Positions 13,641-26,775 of a stretch of 64,000 nucleotides of DNA are shown here, piece by piece (position 1 is the first letter of the stretch; every line of letters begins with the position of its first letter). The stretch comes from Nomia melanderi (taxonomy: Eukaryota; Arthropoda; Insecta; Hymenoptera; Halictidae): assembly GCF_051020985.1 (NCBI RefSeq), contig NW_027475292.1:28934-92933 (forward strand), in the 5' to 3' direction. The position numbers were made by a program, and so were the translations under genes. The notes beneath the pieces were generated by a model. The model saw only the letters and a program-made list of their open reading frames with translations, was not told the DNA's origin and made no database searches.

Positions 13641-14119
13641 TTATATACTTTTATATAGTTTTATATAGTTTTATATACTTTTATATACTTTTATATTGTT
13701 TAATATAGTTTTATACACTTTTATGTAGTTTTATATAGTTTTGCATAGTTTTATATAGTTTTGTGTAGTTTTATATAGATTGATATCGTTTTATACAGTT
13801 TTGCATAGTTTTATATAGTTTTATGTAGTTTCATATAGACTGATATTGTTTTTTCTAGTTTTATATAGTTTTGCATTGTTTTATATAGTTTTACATAGTT
13901 TTATATAGTTTTCCTTAGTTTTATGTAGATTTATATAGTTGTACAAAGTTTCACATAGTTGTGTTCAGCTTTATATAGTTTTATTTGGTTTACGTATTTT
14001 TAAATTGTTTTATTTGGTTTATATAATTTTATACAGTTTTATATAGTTTCATATAGTTTTATGTAGTTTTATGTTGTTTTATGTAGTTTTATAGAGTTTT
14101 ATATAGTTTTATAGAGTTT

Positions 14120-14460
14120 TATATAGTTTTATATAGTTTTATAGAGTTTCATATAGTTTTATATAGTTTTGTTGGTTTTATATAATTTTATATAGTTTTA
14201 TAGAGTTTTATATAGCTTTATATAGTTTTATATAGTTTTGTTAGGTTTATATAGTTTTATATAGTTTTATATAGTTTTATAGAGTTTTATATAGGTTTAT
14301 ATAGTTTTATATGGTATTATATAGTTTTATATAGTATTATATAGTTTTATATACTTTTATTTATTTTTACACAGTTTTATACAATTTTATATAGTTTTAT
14401 ACAGTTTTATAATGTTTTATATAGTTTTATATTGTTTTATATAGTTTTATATGGTTTTAT
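14120..14460. repeat. AT-block internal duplicate, copy 2
   Basis: Partner of about 10,030-10,370, with the same ordered variant units. The boundaries are blurred because the surrounding sequence is the same 10-bp repeat. Confidence 0.82.
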
Positions 14461-14599
14461 ATAGTTTTATAGAGTTTTATATAGTTTTATATAGTTTTGT
14501 TAGTTTTATATAGTTATATATAGTGTTATATAGTTTTATAGAGTTTCCTATAGTTTGGTATAGTTTTATATAGTTTTATATAGTTATATATAGTTTTAT

Positions 14600-14830
14600 A
14601 TAGTCTTATATAGTTCCGTATACTTTTATATAGTTTTATTAGTATTACATAGTTTTATATAGATTTGTATAGATTAATATATTTTCACATAGTTTTATAT
14701 AGGTTAATATAGTTTTACATACTTTTATATAGTTTTATTATTTTTATACAGTTTTATATAATTTTATATAATTTTAATATTTTTATATAGTTTTCTATAG
14801 TTTTATGTAGTTTTATATAGTTTTATATAG
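14600..14830. repeat. AT-block internal duplicate of 15086-15316
   Basis: Both carry TAGTTCCGTATA, TTTTATTAGTATTACATAG, GATTTGTATAG, ATATATTTTCACATAG and TTTCTATAGTTTTATGTAG in order, at an offset of 486. CCG is rare in this block, which makes the pair easy to recognise. Confidence 0.84.
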
Positions 14831-16499
14831 TTTTGTATAGTTTCATATAGTTTTATTAGGTTTACATAGTTTTATATAGATTTATATAGTTTTATATAGT
14901 TTTGTATAGTTTTATATAGTTTTATATTGTTTTATATAATTTTATATAGTTTTGTACAGTTTTATATAGTTTTATATAGTTTTATATAGTTTTATATAGT
15001 TTTATATAGTTTTATATAGTTGTATCGAGTTTCATATAGTTTTACACAGTTTTACATAGCTTTATATAGGTTTATATAGCTTTATATAGTCTTATATAGT
15101 TCCGTATAGTTTTATATAGTTTTATTAGTATTACATAGTTTTATATAGATTTGTATAGTTTAATATATTTTCACATAGTTTTATATAGTTTAATATTGTT
15201 TTACATAGTTTTATATAGTTTTATTATTTTTATACAGTTTTATATAATTTTATATAACTTTAATATTTTTATATAGTTTTCTATAGTTTTATGTAGTTTT
15301 ATATAGTTTTATATAGTTTTACATAGTTTTACATAGATTTATGTAGTTTTATATAGTTTTATATAGTTTTATATAGTTTTATATAGTTTTACATAGTTTT
15401 ACATAGATTTATGTAGTTTTATATAGTTTTATATAGTTTTATATAGTTTTGTTAGTTTTGTATAGTTTTATATAGTTTTATATAGTTCTATACAGTTTTA
15501 TATAGGTTTGTATAGTTTTGTTAGTTTTATATATTTTTATATAGTATTATATGGTTTTATATAATTTTATAGAGTTTTATATAGTTTTATACAGTTTTGT
15601 TTGTTTTATATAGTTTTATATTGTTTTATATAGTTTTATATAGTTTTATATAGTTTTGTTAGTTTTATAGAGTTTTAAATAGTTTTATATAGTTTTATAT
15701 AGTTTTGTTAGTTTTATAGAGTTTTAAATAGTTTTATATAGTTTTATATAGTTTTGTTAGTTTTATATAGTTTTATACCGTTTTATATAGTTTTATATAG
15801 TTTCATATAGTTTTATATAGATTTATACAGTTTTATATGGTTTTATATAGTTTTATATAGCTTTATATAGTTTTATATAGTTTTATATAGTTTTATACAG
15901 TCTTCTACAGTTTTGTATAGTTTTATACAGTTTTATAATGTTTTATATAGTTTTATATTGTTTTATATTGTTTTGTATAGTTTTATATAGTTTTATATAG
16001 TTTTATATAGTTTTGTTAGTTTTATAAAGTTTTATATAGTTTTATATAGTTTTGTTAGTTTTATAGAGTTTTAAATAGTTTTATATAGTTTTATATAGTT
16101 TTGTTAGTTTTATATAGTTTTATACCGTTTTATATAGTTTTGTATAGTTTTATATAGTTTTATATAGATTTATACAGTTTTATATGGTTTTATATAGGTT
16201 TATATAGCTTTATATAGTTTTATATAGCTTTATATAGTTTTATACAGTTTTATACAGTTTTATATAGTTTTATACAGTTTTATAATGTTTTATATAGTTT
16301 TATATTGTTTTGTATAGTTTTATATATTTTTATATAGATTTATACAGTTTTATATGGTTTTATTTAGTTTTACTAGTTTTAGTAGTTTTATTATAGGTTT
16401 ATATAGCTTTATATAGTTTTGTTAGTTTCACATAGTTTTATATAGTGTTATATACTTTTATAGAGTTTCCTATAGTTTTGTATAGTTTTATATAGTTTT

Positions 16500-16740
16500 A
16501 TATGGTTTTATATAGTTTTATATAGTTTTGTTAGTTTTATTAAGTTTTATATAGTTTTATATAGTTTTATATAGTTTTGTTGGTTTTATATAGTTTTATA
16601 TAGTTTTATATAGTTTTATATAATTTTATATAGTTTTATACAGTTTTATACAGTTTTATATAGTTTTATATTGTTCTATAGAGTTTTATATAGGTTTATG
16701 TAGTTTTGTTAGTTTTATATAGTTTTTTATAGTTTTATAT
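16500..16740. repeat. AT-block internal duplicate of 16975-17215
   Basis: Both contain TTGTTCTATAGAGTTTTATA, GGTTTATGTAGTTTTGTTAG and AGTTTTTTATAG, at an offset of about 475. The preceding motif TTTACTAGTTTTATTAG recurs near 9,660 and 17,250 (as TTTACTAGTTTTAGTAG near 16,370). Confidence 0.78.
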
Positions 16741-18419
16741 AGTTTTATATAGTTTTGTTACTTTTATATAGTTTTGTTAGTTTTATATAGTTTTATATAG
16801 TGTTATATAGTTTTATAGAGTTTCCTATAGTTTGGTATAGTTTTATATAGTTTTATATAGTTCTATAGAGTTTGATATAGTTTTATAGAGTTTTATATAG
16901 TTTTACATAGTTTTATATAGTGTTATATACTTTTATAGAGTTACCTATAGTTTTGTATAGTTTTATATAGTTTTATATGCTTTTATATAGTTTTATATAG
17001 TTTTGTTAGTTTTATAAAGTTTTATATAGTTTTATATAGTTTTATATAGTTTTATTTGTTTTATATAGTTTTATATAGTTTTATATAGTTTTATATAATT
17101 TTATATAGTTTTATACAGTTTTATACAGTTTTATATAGTTTTATATTGTTCTATAGAGTTTTATATAGGTTTATGTAGTTTTGTTAGTTTTATATAGTTT
17201 TTTATAGTTTTATATAGTTTTATATAGTTTTATATGGTTTTATTTAGTTTTACTAGTTTTATTAGTTTTATTATAGCTTTATATAGTTTTATATAGTTTT
17301 ATTAGTTTTACATAGTTTTTTATAGTTTTATCAGTTTTATGTTGTTTTATATAGTTTTATATAGTTTTATATAGTTTTTTATAGTTTTATATAGTTTTAT
17401 ATAGTTTTATATAGTTTTGTATAGTTCAATAGAGTTTTATATAGGTTTATATAGTTTTGTTAGTTTTATATAGTTTTATATAGTTTTATATAGTTTTATA
17501 TGGTTTTATATAGTTTTATACAGTTTTTTATAGTTTTATATAGTTTTATATAGTTTTATATAGTTTTATATAGTTTTATATAGCTCTATATAGTTTTATA
17601 TAGTTTCATACAGTTTTATATAGTTTAAATAGTTTTATATAGTTTTGATAGTTTTATATAGTTTTATATAGTTTTGTTAGTTTTATATAGCTTTATATAG
17701 TTTTATATAGTTTTATATAGTACTATACAGTTTTATATAGTTTTATATAGTACTATACAGTTTTATATAGTGTTATATGGTATTATATAGTTTTATATAG
17801 TATTATATAGTATTATAGAGTTTTATATAGTTTGATATAGTTTTATATAGTTTTATATAGTTTTATATAGTTTTATTAGTTTTATATAGTTAGATATAGT
17901 TTCATATAGTTTTTTATAGTTTCATAGAGTTTTATATAGTATTATATAGTTTTGTTAGTTTTATATAGTTTTATATAGGTTTATATAGTTTCATATAGTT
18001 TTGTTAGTTTTATATAGTTTATATAGTTTATATAGTTTTATACATTTTCAGACAGTTTTATATAGTTTCATATAGTTTTGTTAGCTTTTTATGGTTTTAT
18101 ACAGTTTTGTATAGTTTTATATAGTTCTATAGAGTTTTACATGGTTATATATAGTTTTGTTAGTTTTATATAATTTTAATAGTTTTATAGTGTTTTATAT
18201 AGTTTTTTATAGTTTTATATAGTTTTGTTAGTTTTTTATAGTTTTATATAGTTTTATATAGTTATATATAGTTTTGTATAGTTTTACATAGTTTTATTAG
18301 TTTTATTAGTTTTATATAGTTTTATATAGTTTTATATAGTTCTATAGAGTTTTATGTAGTTCTGTTAGATTTATATAGTTTTATATAGTTTAATATAGTT
18401 TTATATAGTTTTATATAGT

Positions 18420-21400
18420 TTTGTATAGTTTTATTAGCTGTTTATTGTTTTATATAGGGTTGTATAGTTTTATACAGTTTTATATAGTTTTATATAGTTT
18501 TATATAGTATTGGATAATTCTATATAGTTTTATTAGTTATTTATATTTCTATATAGTTTTATACATTTTTATACTGTTTTATATAGTTTTGTATAGTTTT
18601 ACATAGTTTTATATAGTTTTATATTGTTTTATATAGTTCTATAGAGTTTTATATAGTTTTGTTAGTTTTATTTAGTTTTATATAGTTTTATATAGTTTTA
18701 TATAGTTTTGTATAGTTTTATTAGCTGTTTATTGTTTTATATAGGGTTGTATAGTTTTATACAGTTTTATATAGTTTTATATAGTTTTATATAGTATTGG
18801 ATAATTCTATATTGTTTTATTAGTTTTATATATTTCTATGTAGTTTTATACATTTTTATACTGATTTATATAGTTTTGTATAGTTTTACATAGTTTTATA
18901 TAGTTTTATATAGTTTTATATAGTTCTATAGAGTTTTATATAGTTTTGTTAGTTTTATATAGTTTTATATAGTTTTATATAGTTTTATATAGTTTTATAT
19001 AGTTCTATAGAGTTTTATGTAGTTCTGTTAGATTTATATAGTTTTATATAGTTTTATACAGTTTTATATAGTTTTATACAGCATTGGATAATTCTATATA
19101 GTTTTATTAGTTTTATATAGTTCTATATAGTTTTATACATTTTTATGCAGTTTTATATAGTTTTGTATTGTTTTACATAATTTTATATAGTTTTATATAG
19201 TTTTATATAGTTTTATATAGTTTTATATAGTTTTATATAGTTTTATATAGTTTTATATAGTTTTATATAGTTTTATATAGTTTCATAGAGCTTTATACAG
19301 TATTATATAGTTTTGTTAGTTTTATATAGTTTTATATAGGTTTACATAGTTTCATATAGTTTTGTTAGTTTTATCTAGTTTATATAGTTTTATATAGTTT
19401 TATACAGTGTTATATAGTTTAATATAGTTTTGTTAGTTTTATTTAGTTTTATATAGTTTTATATAGTTTTATATAATTTTGTTAGTTTTATATAGTTTTA
19501 TATAGTTTTATATAGTTTTATATAGTTCTATAGAGTTTTATGTAGTTCTGTTAGATTTATATAGTTTTATATAGTTTAATATAGTTTTACATAGTTTTAT
19601 ATAGTTTTATATAGTTTTATATAGTTCTATAGAGTTTTATATAGTTTTGTTAGTTTTATATAGTTTTATATAGTTTTATATAGTTTTATATAGTTATATA
19701 GAGTTTTATGTAGTTCTGTTAGATTTATATAGTTTTATATAGTTTTATATAGTTTTATATAGTTTTATATAGTTTTATACAGCGTTGGATAATTCTATAT
19801 AGTTTTATTAGTTTTTTATAGTTCTATATAGTTTTATACATTTTTATACAGTTTTATATAGTTTTGTATAGTTTTACATAATTTTATATAGTTTTATATA
19901 GTTTTATATAGTTTCATATACTTTTATATAGTTCTATAGAGTTTTATATAGTTTTGTTAGTTTTATTTAGTTTCATATAGTTTTATATAGTTTTATATAG
20001 TGTTATATAGTTTTAGATAGTTATATATAGTTTTATATAGTTTTATATAGTTTTATATAGTTTCATAGAGCTTTATACAGTATTATATAGTTTTGTTAGT
20101 TTTATATCGTTTTATATAGGTTTACATAGTTTCATATAGTTTTGTTAGTTTTATATAGTTTATATAGTTTTATATAGTTTTATACAGTGTTATATAGTTT
20201 AATATAGTTTTGTTAGTTTTATTTAGTTTTATATAGTTTTATATAGTTTTATATAGTGTTATATAGTTTTATATAGTGTTATATAGTTTTAGATAGTTTT
20301 ATATAGTTTTATATAATTTTGTTAGTTTTATATAGTTTTATATAGTTTTATATAGTTCTATAGAGTTTTATGTAGTTCTGTTAGATTTATATAGTTTTAT
20401 ATAGTTTAATATAGTTTTATATAGTTTTATATAGTTTTGTATAGTTTTATTAGCTGTTTATTGTTTTATATAGGGTTGTATAGTTTTATACAGTTTTATA
20501 TACTTTTATATAGTTTTATATAGTATTGGATAATTCTATATAGTTTTATTAGTTTTATATATTTCTATATAGTTTTATACATTTTTATACTGTTTTATAT
20601 AGTTTTGTATAGTTTTACATAGTTTTATATAGTTTTATATAGTTTTATATAGTTCTATAGAGTTTTATATAGTTTTGTTAGTTTTATTTAGTTTTATATA
20701 GTTTTGTATAGTTTTATATAGTTTTATATAGTTTTGTATAGTTTTATTAGCTGTTTATTGTTTTATATAGGGTTGTATAGTTTTATACAGTTTTATATAG
20801 TTTTATATAGTTTTATATAGTATTGGATAATTCTATATTGTTTTATTAGTTTTATATAGTTCTATATAGTTTTATACATTGTTATACTGATTTATATAGT
20901 TTTGTATAGTTTTACATAGTTTTATATAGTTTTATATAGTTTTATATAGTTCTATATAGTTTTATACATTGTTATACTGATTTATATAGTTTTGTATAGT
21001 TTTACATAGTTTTATATAGTTTTATATAGTTTTATATAGTTCTATAGAGTTTTATATAGTTTTGTTAGTTTTATATAGTTTTATATAGTTTTATATAGTT
21101 TTATATAGTTTTATATAGTGCTATAGAGTTTTATGTAGTTCTGTTAGATTTATATAGTTTTATATAGTTTTATACAGCATTGGATAATTCTATATAGTTT
21201 TATTAGTTTTATATAGTTCTATATAGTTTTATACATTTTTATACAGTTTTATATAGTTTTGTATTGTTTTAAATAATTTTATATAGTTTTATATAGTTTT
21301 ATATAGTTTTATATAGTTCTATAGAGTTTTACATAGTTTTGTTAGTTTTATTTAGTTTTATATAGTTTTATATAGTTTTATATAGTTTTGTATAGTTTTA

Positions 21401-22180
21401 TTAGCTGTTTATTGTTTTATATAGGGTTGTATAGTTTTATACAGTTTTATATAGTTTTATATAGTTTTATATAGTATTGGATAATTCTATATTGTTTTAT
21501 TAGTTTTATATAGTTCTATATAGTTTTATACATTTTTATACTGATTTATATAGTTTTGTATAGTTTTACATAGTTTTATATAGTTTTATATAGTTTTATA
21601 TAGTTCTATAGAGTTTTATATAGTTTTGTTAGTTTTATATAGTTTTATATAGTTTTATATAGTTTTATATAGTTTTATATAGTTCTATAGAGTTTTATGT
21701 AGTTCTGTTAGATTTATATAGTTTTATATAGTTTTATATAGTTTTATATAGTTTTATACAGCATTGGATAATTCTATATAGTTTTATTAGTTTTATATAG
21801 TTTTATATAGTTTTATATAGTTCTATAGAGTTTTATATAGTTTTGTTAGTTTTATATAGTTTTATATAGTTTTATATAGTTTTATATAGTTTTATATAGT
21901 TTTATATAGTTTTATATAGTTCTATAGAGTTTTATGTAGTTTGTGTTAGATTTATATAGTTTTATATAGTTTTATACAGCATTGGATAATTCTATATAGT
22001 TTTATTAGTTTTATATAGTTCTATATAGTTTTATACATTTTTATACAGTTTTATATAGTTTTGTATTGTTTTACATAATTTTATACAGTTTTATATAGTT
22101 TTATATAGTTTTATATAGTTCTATAGAGTTTTATATAGTTTTGTTAGTTTTATTTAGTTTCATATAGTTTTATATAGTTT
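18420..22180. repeat. About 290-bp higher-order repeat within the 10-bp AT block
   Basis: The rare string GGATAATTCTATAT recurs near 18,512, 18,806, 19,086, 19,787, 20,528, 20,823, 21,182, 21,479, 21,767 and 21,985. Spacing is often 288-297 bp. It is commonly accompanied by TTAGCTGTTTATTG, ATAGGGTTGTATAG, TCTATAGAGTTTTATGTAG and TTCTGTTAGATTTATATAG in fixed order. This is a second tier of organisation of about 29 ten-bp units. Confidence 0.88.
19270..19460. repeat. AT-block internal duplicate of 20050-20240
   Basis: Shares TTTCATAGAGCTTTATACAG, TAGGTTTACATAGTTTCATA, CAGTGTTATATAGTTTAATA and GTTAGTTTTATTTAG in order, at an offset of 780. It lies inside the 18.4-22.2 kb higher-order region. 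Confidence 0.82.
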
Positions 22181-23859
22181 TATATAGTGTTATATAGTTT
22201 TAGATAGTTATATATAGTTTTATATAGTTTTGTTAGTTTTAGATAGTTTTATATAGTTTTATATAGTTTTATATAGTTTTATATAGTTTTATATAGTTTT
22301 ATATAGCTTTATATAGTTTTATATAGTTTTGTTAGTTTTATATAGTTTTATATAGTTTTGTTGGTTTTATATAGTTTTATATAGTTTTATATAGTTTTGT
22401 TAGTTTTATATAGTTTTATATAGGTTTATATTGTTTCATATAGTTTTGTTAGTTTTATATAGTTTTATATAGTTTTATATAGTTTTATGGAGTTTTATAC
22501 AGTTTTATATAGTTTTATATAGTTTTGTATAGTTTTACATAGTTTTATATAGTTTTATATAGTTTTATATAGTGTTATATAGTTTTATTAGATTTACATA
22601 GTTTTATATAGTTTTGTTAGTTTTGTATAGTTTTATATAGTTTTGTTAGTTTCATATAGTTTTTTATAGTTTTATATAGCTTTATATAGTTTTATATAGT
22701 TACATATCGTTTTATATAGTTTTGTTAGTTTTATATAGTTTTATATAGTTTTATATGGTTTTATTAGTTTTACATAGTTTTATGTAGTTTTATATAGTTT
22801 TATATAGTTTTATATAGTTTTATATAGTTTTATATAGTTTTATATAGTTTTATATAGTTCTATAGAGTTTTATGTAGGTTTATACAGTTTTGTTAGTTTT
22901 ATATAGTTTTTTATAGTTTTATATAATTTCATATAGCTTTATTTAGTTTTACATAGTTTTATATAGTTTTATAGAGTTTGATAAAGTTTTATATAGTTTT
23001 ATATAGTTTTATATAGTTTTATATAGTTTTATATAGTTCTATAGTGTTTTATATAGGCTCTTATAGTTTTGTTAATTTTATATAGTTTCATTAAGTTTTA
23101 TATAGTTTTATATAGTCTTATGTAGCTCTATATAGTTTTATATAGTATTATACAGTTTTATATAGTTTTGTTAGTTATATATAGTTTTATATAGTTTTAT
23201 ATAGGTTTATATATTTTTATATAGCTTTATATAGTTTTATATAGTTTTATATAGTTTTATATAGTTTTATATAGTGTTATATAGTTTTATAGAGTTTTAT
23301 ATAGTTTTATATAGTTTTATATAGTTTTATTTAGTTTTATATAGTTTTATATAGTTTTATATAGTGTTATATAGTTTTATATAGTGTTATATAGTTTTAG
23401 ATAGTTTTATATAGTTTTATATAATTTTGTTAGTTTTATATAGTTTTATATAGTTTTATATAGTTCTATAGAGTTTTATATAGTTTTGTTAGTTTTATTT
23501 AGTTTCATCTAGTTTTATATAGTTTTATATAGTGTTATATAGTTTTAGATAGTTATATATAGTTTTATATAGTTTTGTTAGTTTTATATAGTTTTATATA
23601 GTTTTATATAGTTTTATATAGTTTTATATAGTTTTATATAGTTTTATATAGTTTTATATAGTTTTATATAGTTTTATACAGTCTTATACAGTTTTATATA
23701 GCTTTATATAGTGTCATATAGGTGTAGACAGTTTCATACAGTTTTATATAGTTTAAATAGTTTTATAGAGTTTTATATGGTTTTATATAGTTTTGTTAGT
23801 TTTAAATAGTTTTATAAAGTTCTATAGAGTTTTATATAGGTTTATATAGTTTTGTTAGT

Positions 23860-24000
23860 TTTATATAGTTTTTTATAACTTTATATTGTTTTATATAGTT
23901 TTATATAGTTATATATTGTTTTATATAGTTTTTATAGTTTTATATTGTTTTATATAGTTTTATATAGTTTTATATAGTTTTATATAGTTTTATACAGTTT
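23860..24000. repeat. AT-block internal duplicate of 24313-24453
   Basis: Both carry AGTTTTTTATA, CTTTATATTG, TAGTTATATATTGTTTTATA and TAGTTTTTATAGTTTTATAT, at an offset of about 453. The remaining sequence out to 25,080 is ordinary 10-bp repeat with no landmark. Confidence 0.78.
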
Positions 24001-25109
24001 TATAGAGGTTTATATAGGTTTATATAGTTTTGTTAGTTTTATTAGTTTTATACAGTTTTATATAGTACTATATAGTTTTATATAATTTTATTAGTTTTGT
24101 ATAGTTTTATATAGTTTTATATAGTTTTATATAGTTTTATATAGTTTTGTTAGTTTTATATAGTTTTATATAGTTTTATATAGTTCTATAGAGTTTTATA
24201 TAGGATTATATAGTTTTGTTAGTTTTATATAGTTTTATATATTTTTATATAGTTTTATATAGTTTTATATAGTTCTATAGAGTTTTATATAGGTTAATAT
24301 AGTTTTGTTAGTTTTATATAGTTTTTTATAGCTTTATATTGTTTTATATAGTTTTATATAGTTATATATTGTTTTATATAGTTTTTATAGTTTTATATTG
24401 TTTTATATACTTTTATATAGTTTTATATAGTTTTATATAGGTTTATATATTTATATATTGTTTTATATAGTTTTGTTAGTTTTATATATTTTTATATAGT
24501 TTTATATAGTTTTATAGAATTTTGTATATTTTTTATAGTTTTATATAGTTTTAAATAGATCTACATAGTTTTATAGAGTTTTATATAGTTTTATATAGTT
24601 TGATATTGTTTGATATAGTTTTATAGTGTTTTATAAAGTTTTATATTGTTTTATATAGTTTTATATAGTGTTATATAGATTTATATAGTTTTGTTACTTT
24701 TATATAGTTTTTTATAGTTTTGTACAGTTTTATATAGTTTTATATAGTTTTATATAGTTTTATATAGTTTTATATAGTTTTATATAGTTTTATATAGTTT
24801 TATATAGTTTTATATAGTTTTATATAGATTTATGTAGTTTTATATAGTTTTATAGAGCTTTATACAGTTTTATATAGTTTTATATAGTTTCATAGAGTTT
24901 TATGAACTTTTATATAGTTTTATATAGTTTTGTAAGTTTTATATATTTTTATATAGTTTTATATAGTTTTATATAGTTTTATATAGTTTTATATAGTTTT
25001 ATTAGTTTTATTTATTTTTACATAGTTTTATATACTTTTATATAGTTTTCTTAGTTTTATATAGTTTTATATAGTTTTATAGAGTTTTATATAGTTTCAT
25101 ATAGTTTTG

Positions 25110-26310
25110 TATAGTTTAATATCGTTTTACAATCTTTTGTATTGTTTATTAGTTTCATTTAGTTTTATATAGTTCTAAAAGAGTTTCACATAGTTTTATA
25201 TAGTTTAATATAGTTTTACATAGTTTTATATAGTTTTATATAGTTTTATATAGTTTCATATAGTTTTATGTAGTTTTATATAGTTTCATATAGTTTTATA
25301 TAGTTTCATAGCGTTTTACAATCTTTTGTATTGTTTTATTACTTTCATATATTTTTATATAGTTTTATATAGTTTTATATAGTATTATATGGTTTTATAT
25401 AGTTTTATATAGTTTTATATAGTTTTATATAGTTTTGTATAGTTTTATATAGTTTTATATAGTTTTATATAGTTTTATAAATTTTTAGGTATTCTTATAT
25501 TGTTCTATATAGTTTTATATAGTTTTATATACTTTTATACAGTTTATATAGTTTTATATAGTTTTATATAGTTTTATACAGTTTTATATAGTTTTATATA
25601 GTTTTATTTAGATTCATATAGTTTTATATGCTTTGATTAGTTTTATACAGTTTTATATAATTTTATATAGTTTTATACAGTTTTAAATAGTTTTATATAG
25701 TTCTATATAGTTTCATATAGTTTTATATAGTTTTATGTAGTTTTATATAGTTTTATATAGATTCATATAGTTTTATATAGTTTTATTCGTTTTACATAGT
25801 TTTATGTAGTTTCATATAGTATTATATAGTTTTATACAGTTTTATTGGTTTTATGTAGTTTGGTATAGTTCTCGATAATTTCATATTGTTTTATTAGTTT
25901 TATATAGTTTTATATAGTTTTGTATAGATTTAAATAGTTTTATATAGTTTTATACAGTTTTGTATAGTTTTATATAGTTTTATATAGTTTCATATATACT
26001 TTTATATGGTTTTATATTGTTTTATATAGTTTTATATAGTTTTATATAGTTTTATGTAGTTTTATATAGTTTCATATAGTTTTATATAGTTTCATATAGT
26101 TTTATATAGTTCTAAATAGTTTCATATAGTTTCATATAGTCTTATATAGTTTTATATAGTTTTATATAGTTTTACATACTTTTATATAGTTTTATATAGT
26201 TTTATGTAGTTTTATATAGTTTCATATAGTTTTATATAGTTTCATATCGTTTTACAATCTTTTGTATTGTTTTATTAGTTTCATATAGTTTTATATAGTT
26301 CTATATAGTT
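25110..26310. repeat. AT-block segment with three copies of a TTTTACAATCTTTTGTATTG marker
   Basis: The marker occurs near 25,126, 25,315 and 26,250, each followed by TTATTA or TTATTAGTTTCATAT. This end of the block is richer in TTTCATATAG units than the left end. From 26,310 to 26,763 the repeat is plain, with a compact run of TATAGTTTTATATAG near 26,590. Confidence 0.75.
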
Positions 26311-26754
26311 TCATATAGTTTTATTAGTTTTATATAGTTTTATATAGTTTTATATAGTTCAATATAGTTTTGTATAGTTTTATATAGTTTTATTTAGTCT
26401 TATATAGTTTTACATAGTTTCATATAGTTTTATATAATTTTATTTAGTTTTATATAGTTTTATGTAGTTTTATATAGTTTTGTATAGTTTTCTACAGTTT
26501 TATATAGTTTTGTATAGTTTTATATAGTCTTATGTAGTTTTATATTGCTTTATATAGTTCTATATAGTTTTATATAGTTTTATATAGTTTTATAGTTTTA
26601 TATAGTTTTATATAGTTTTATATAGTTTTATATAGTTTTATATAGTTTTATATAGTTTTATATATTCTTATATAGTTTGATATAGTTTTACACAGTTTTA
26701 TTTAGTCCTATTAGTTTTGTATATTTGTATTACTTTTGTATAGTTTTATATAAT

Positions 26755-26775
26755 TTTATATAGTAAGAAAGCCCT
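26755..26775. other. Junction: 10-bp AT block into 175-bp array B
   Basis: The AT repeat (ATAATTTTATATAG) passes directly into TAAGAAAGCCCTGGCGC. This matches the monomer from the GTAGGAGGCCCTGGCGC position onward, so re-entry is only about 9 bp downstream of the monomer position where array A stops at 5306. The tetramer AGTA flanks the block on both sides, but AGT is so common in the AT repeat that this is weak evidence of a target-site duplication. Confidence 0.88.

Larger units (their letters stand above)
5307..26763. repeat. 10-bp AT-rich minisatellite block (ATATAGTTTT)n, 21.5 kb
   Basis: About 2,100 tandem copies of a 10-bp unit, ATATAGTTTT, read in one direction throughout. Frequent variants are ATACAGTTTT, ACATAGTTTT, GTATAGTTTT, GTATAGATTT, and 9-bp forms giving GTTTTATTAG or GTTTTGTTAG. 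The plus strand is strongly T-rich and G over C for the whole length, with no strand switch. No open frame of useful length exists because TAG and TAT recur in every unit. The complementary strand reads CTATATAAAAC again and again, so it carries a TATA-box-like string about every 10 bp. No unique sequence, gene or transposon is embedded in the block. Confidence 0.97.

Noticed and set aside
5307..26763. GTTAGTTTT and ATTAGTTTT units as degenerate telomeric repeat
   Set aside because: They are 9-bp length variants of the 10-bp unit, scattered singly, and no run of TTAGGG, TTAGG or TTTAGGG is present.
5307..26763. Mitochondrial or plastid AT-rich control region, or a bacterial or plasmid origin
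   Set aside because: There are no organellar genes or tRNAs in 64 kb, and a block of this size flanked by nuclear-type satellite arrays does not fit an organelle.
26755..26775. AGTA on both sides of the AT block as a target-site duplication of a mobile element
   Set aside because: AGT occurs in every unit of the AT repeat, so the match is expected by chance. There are no terminal repeats, transposase remnants or poly-A tail.
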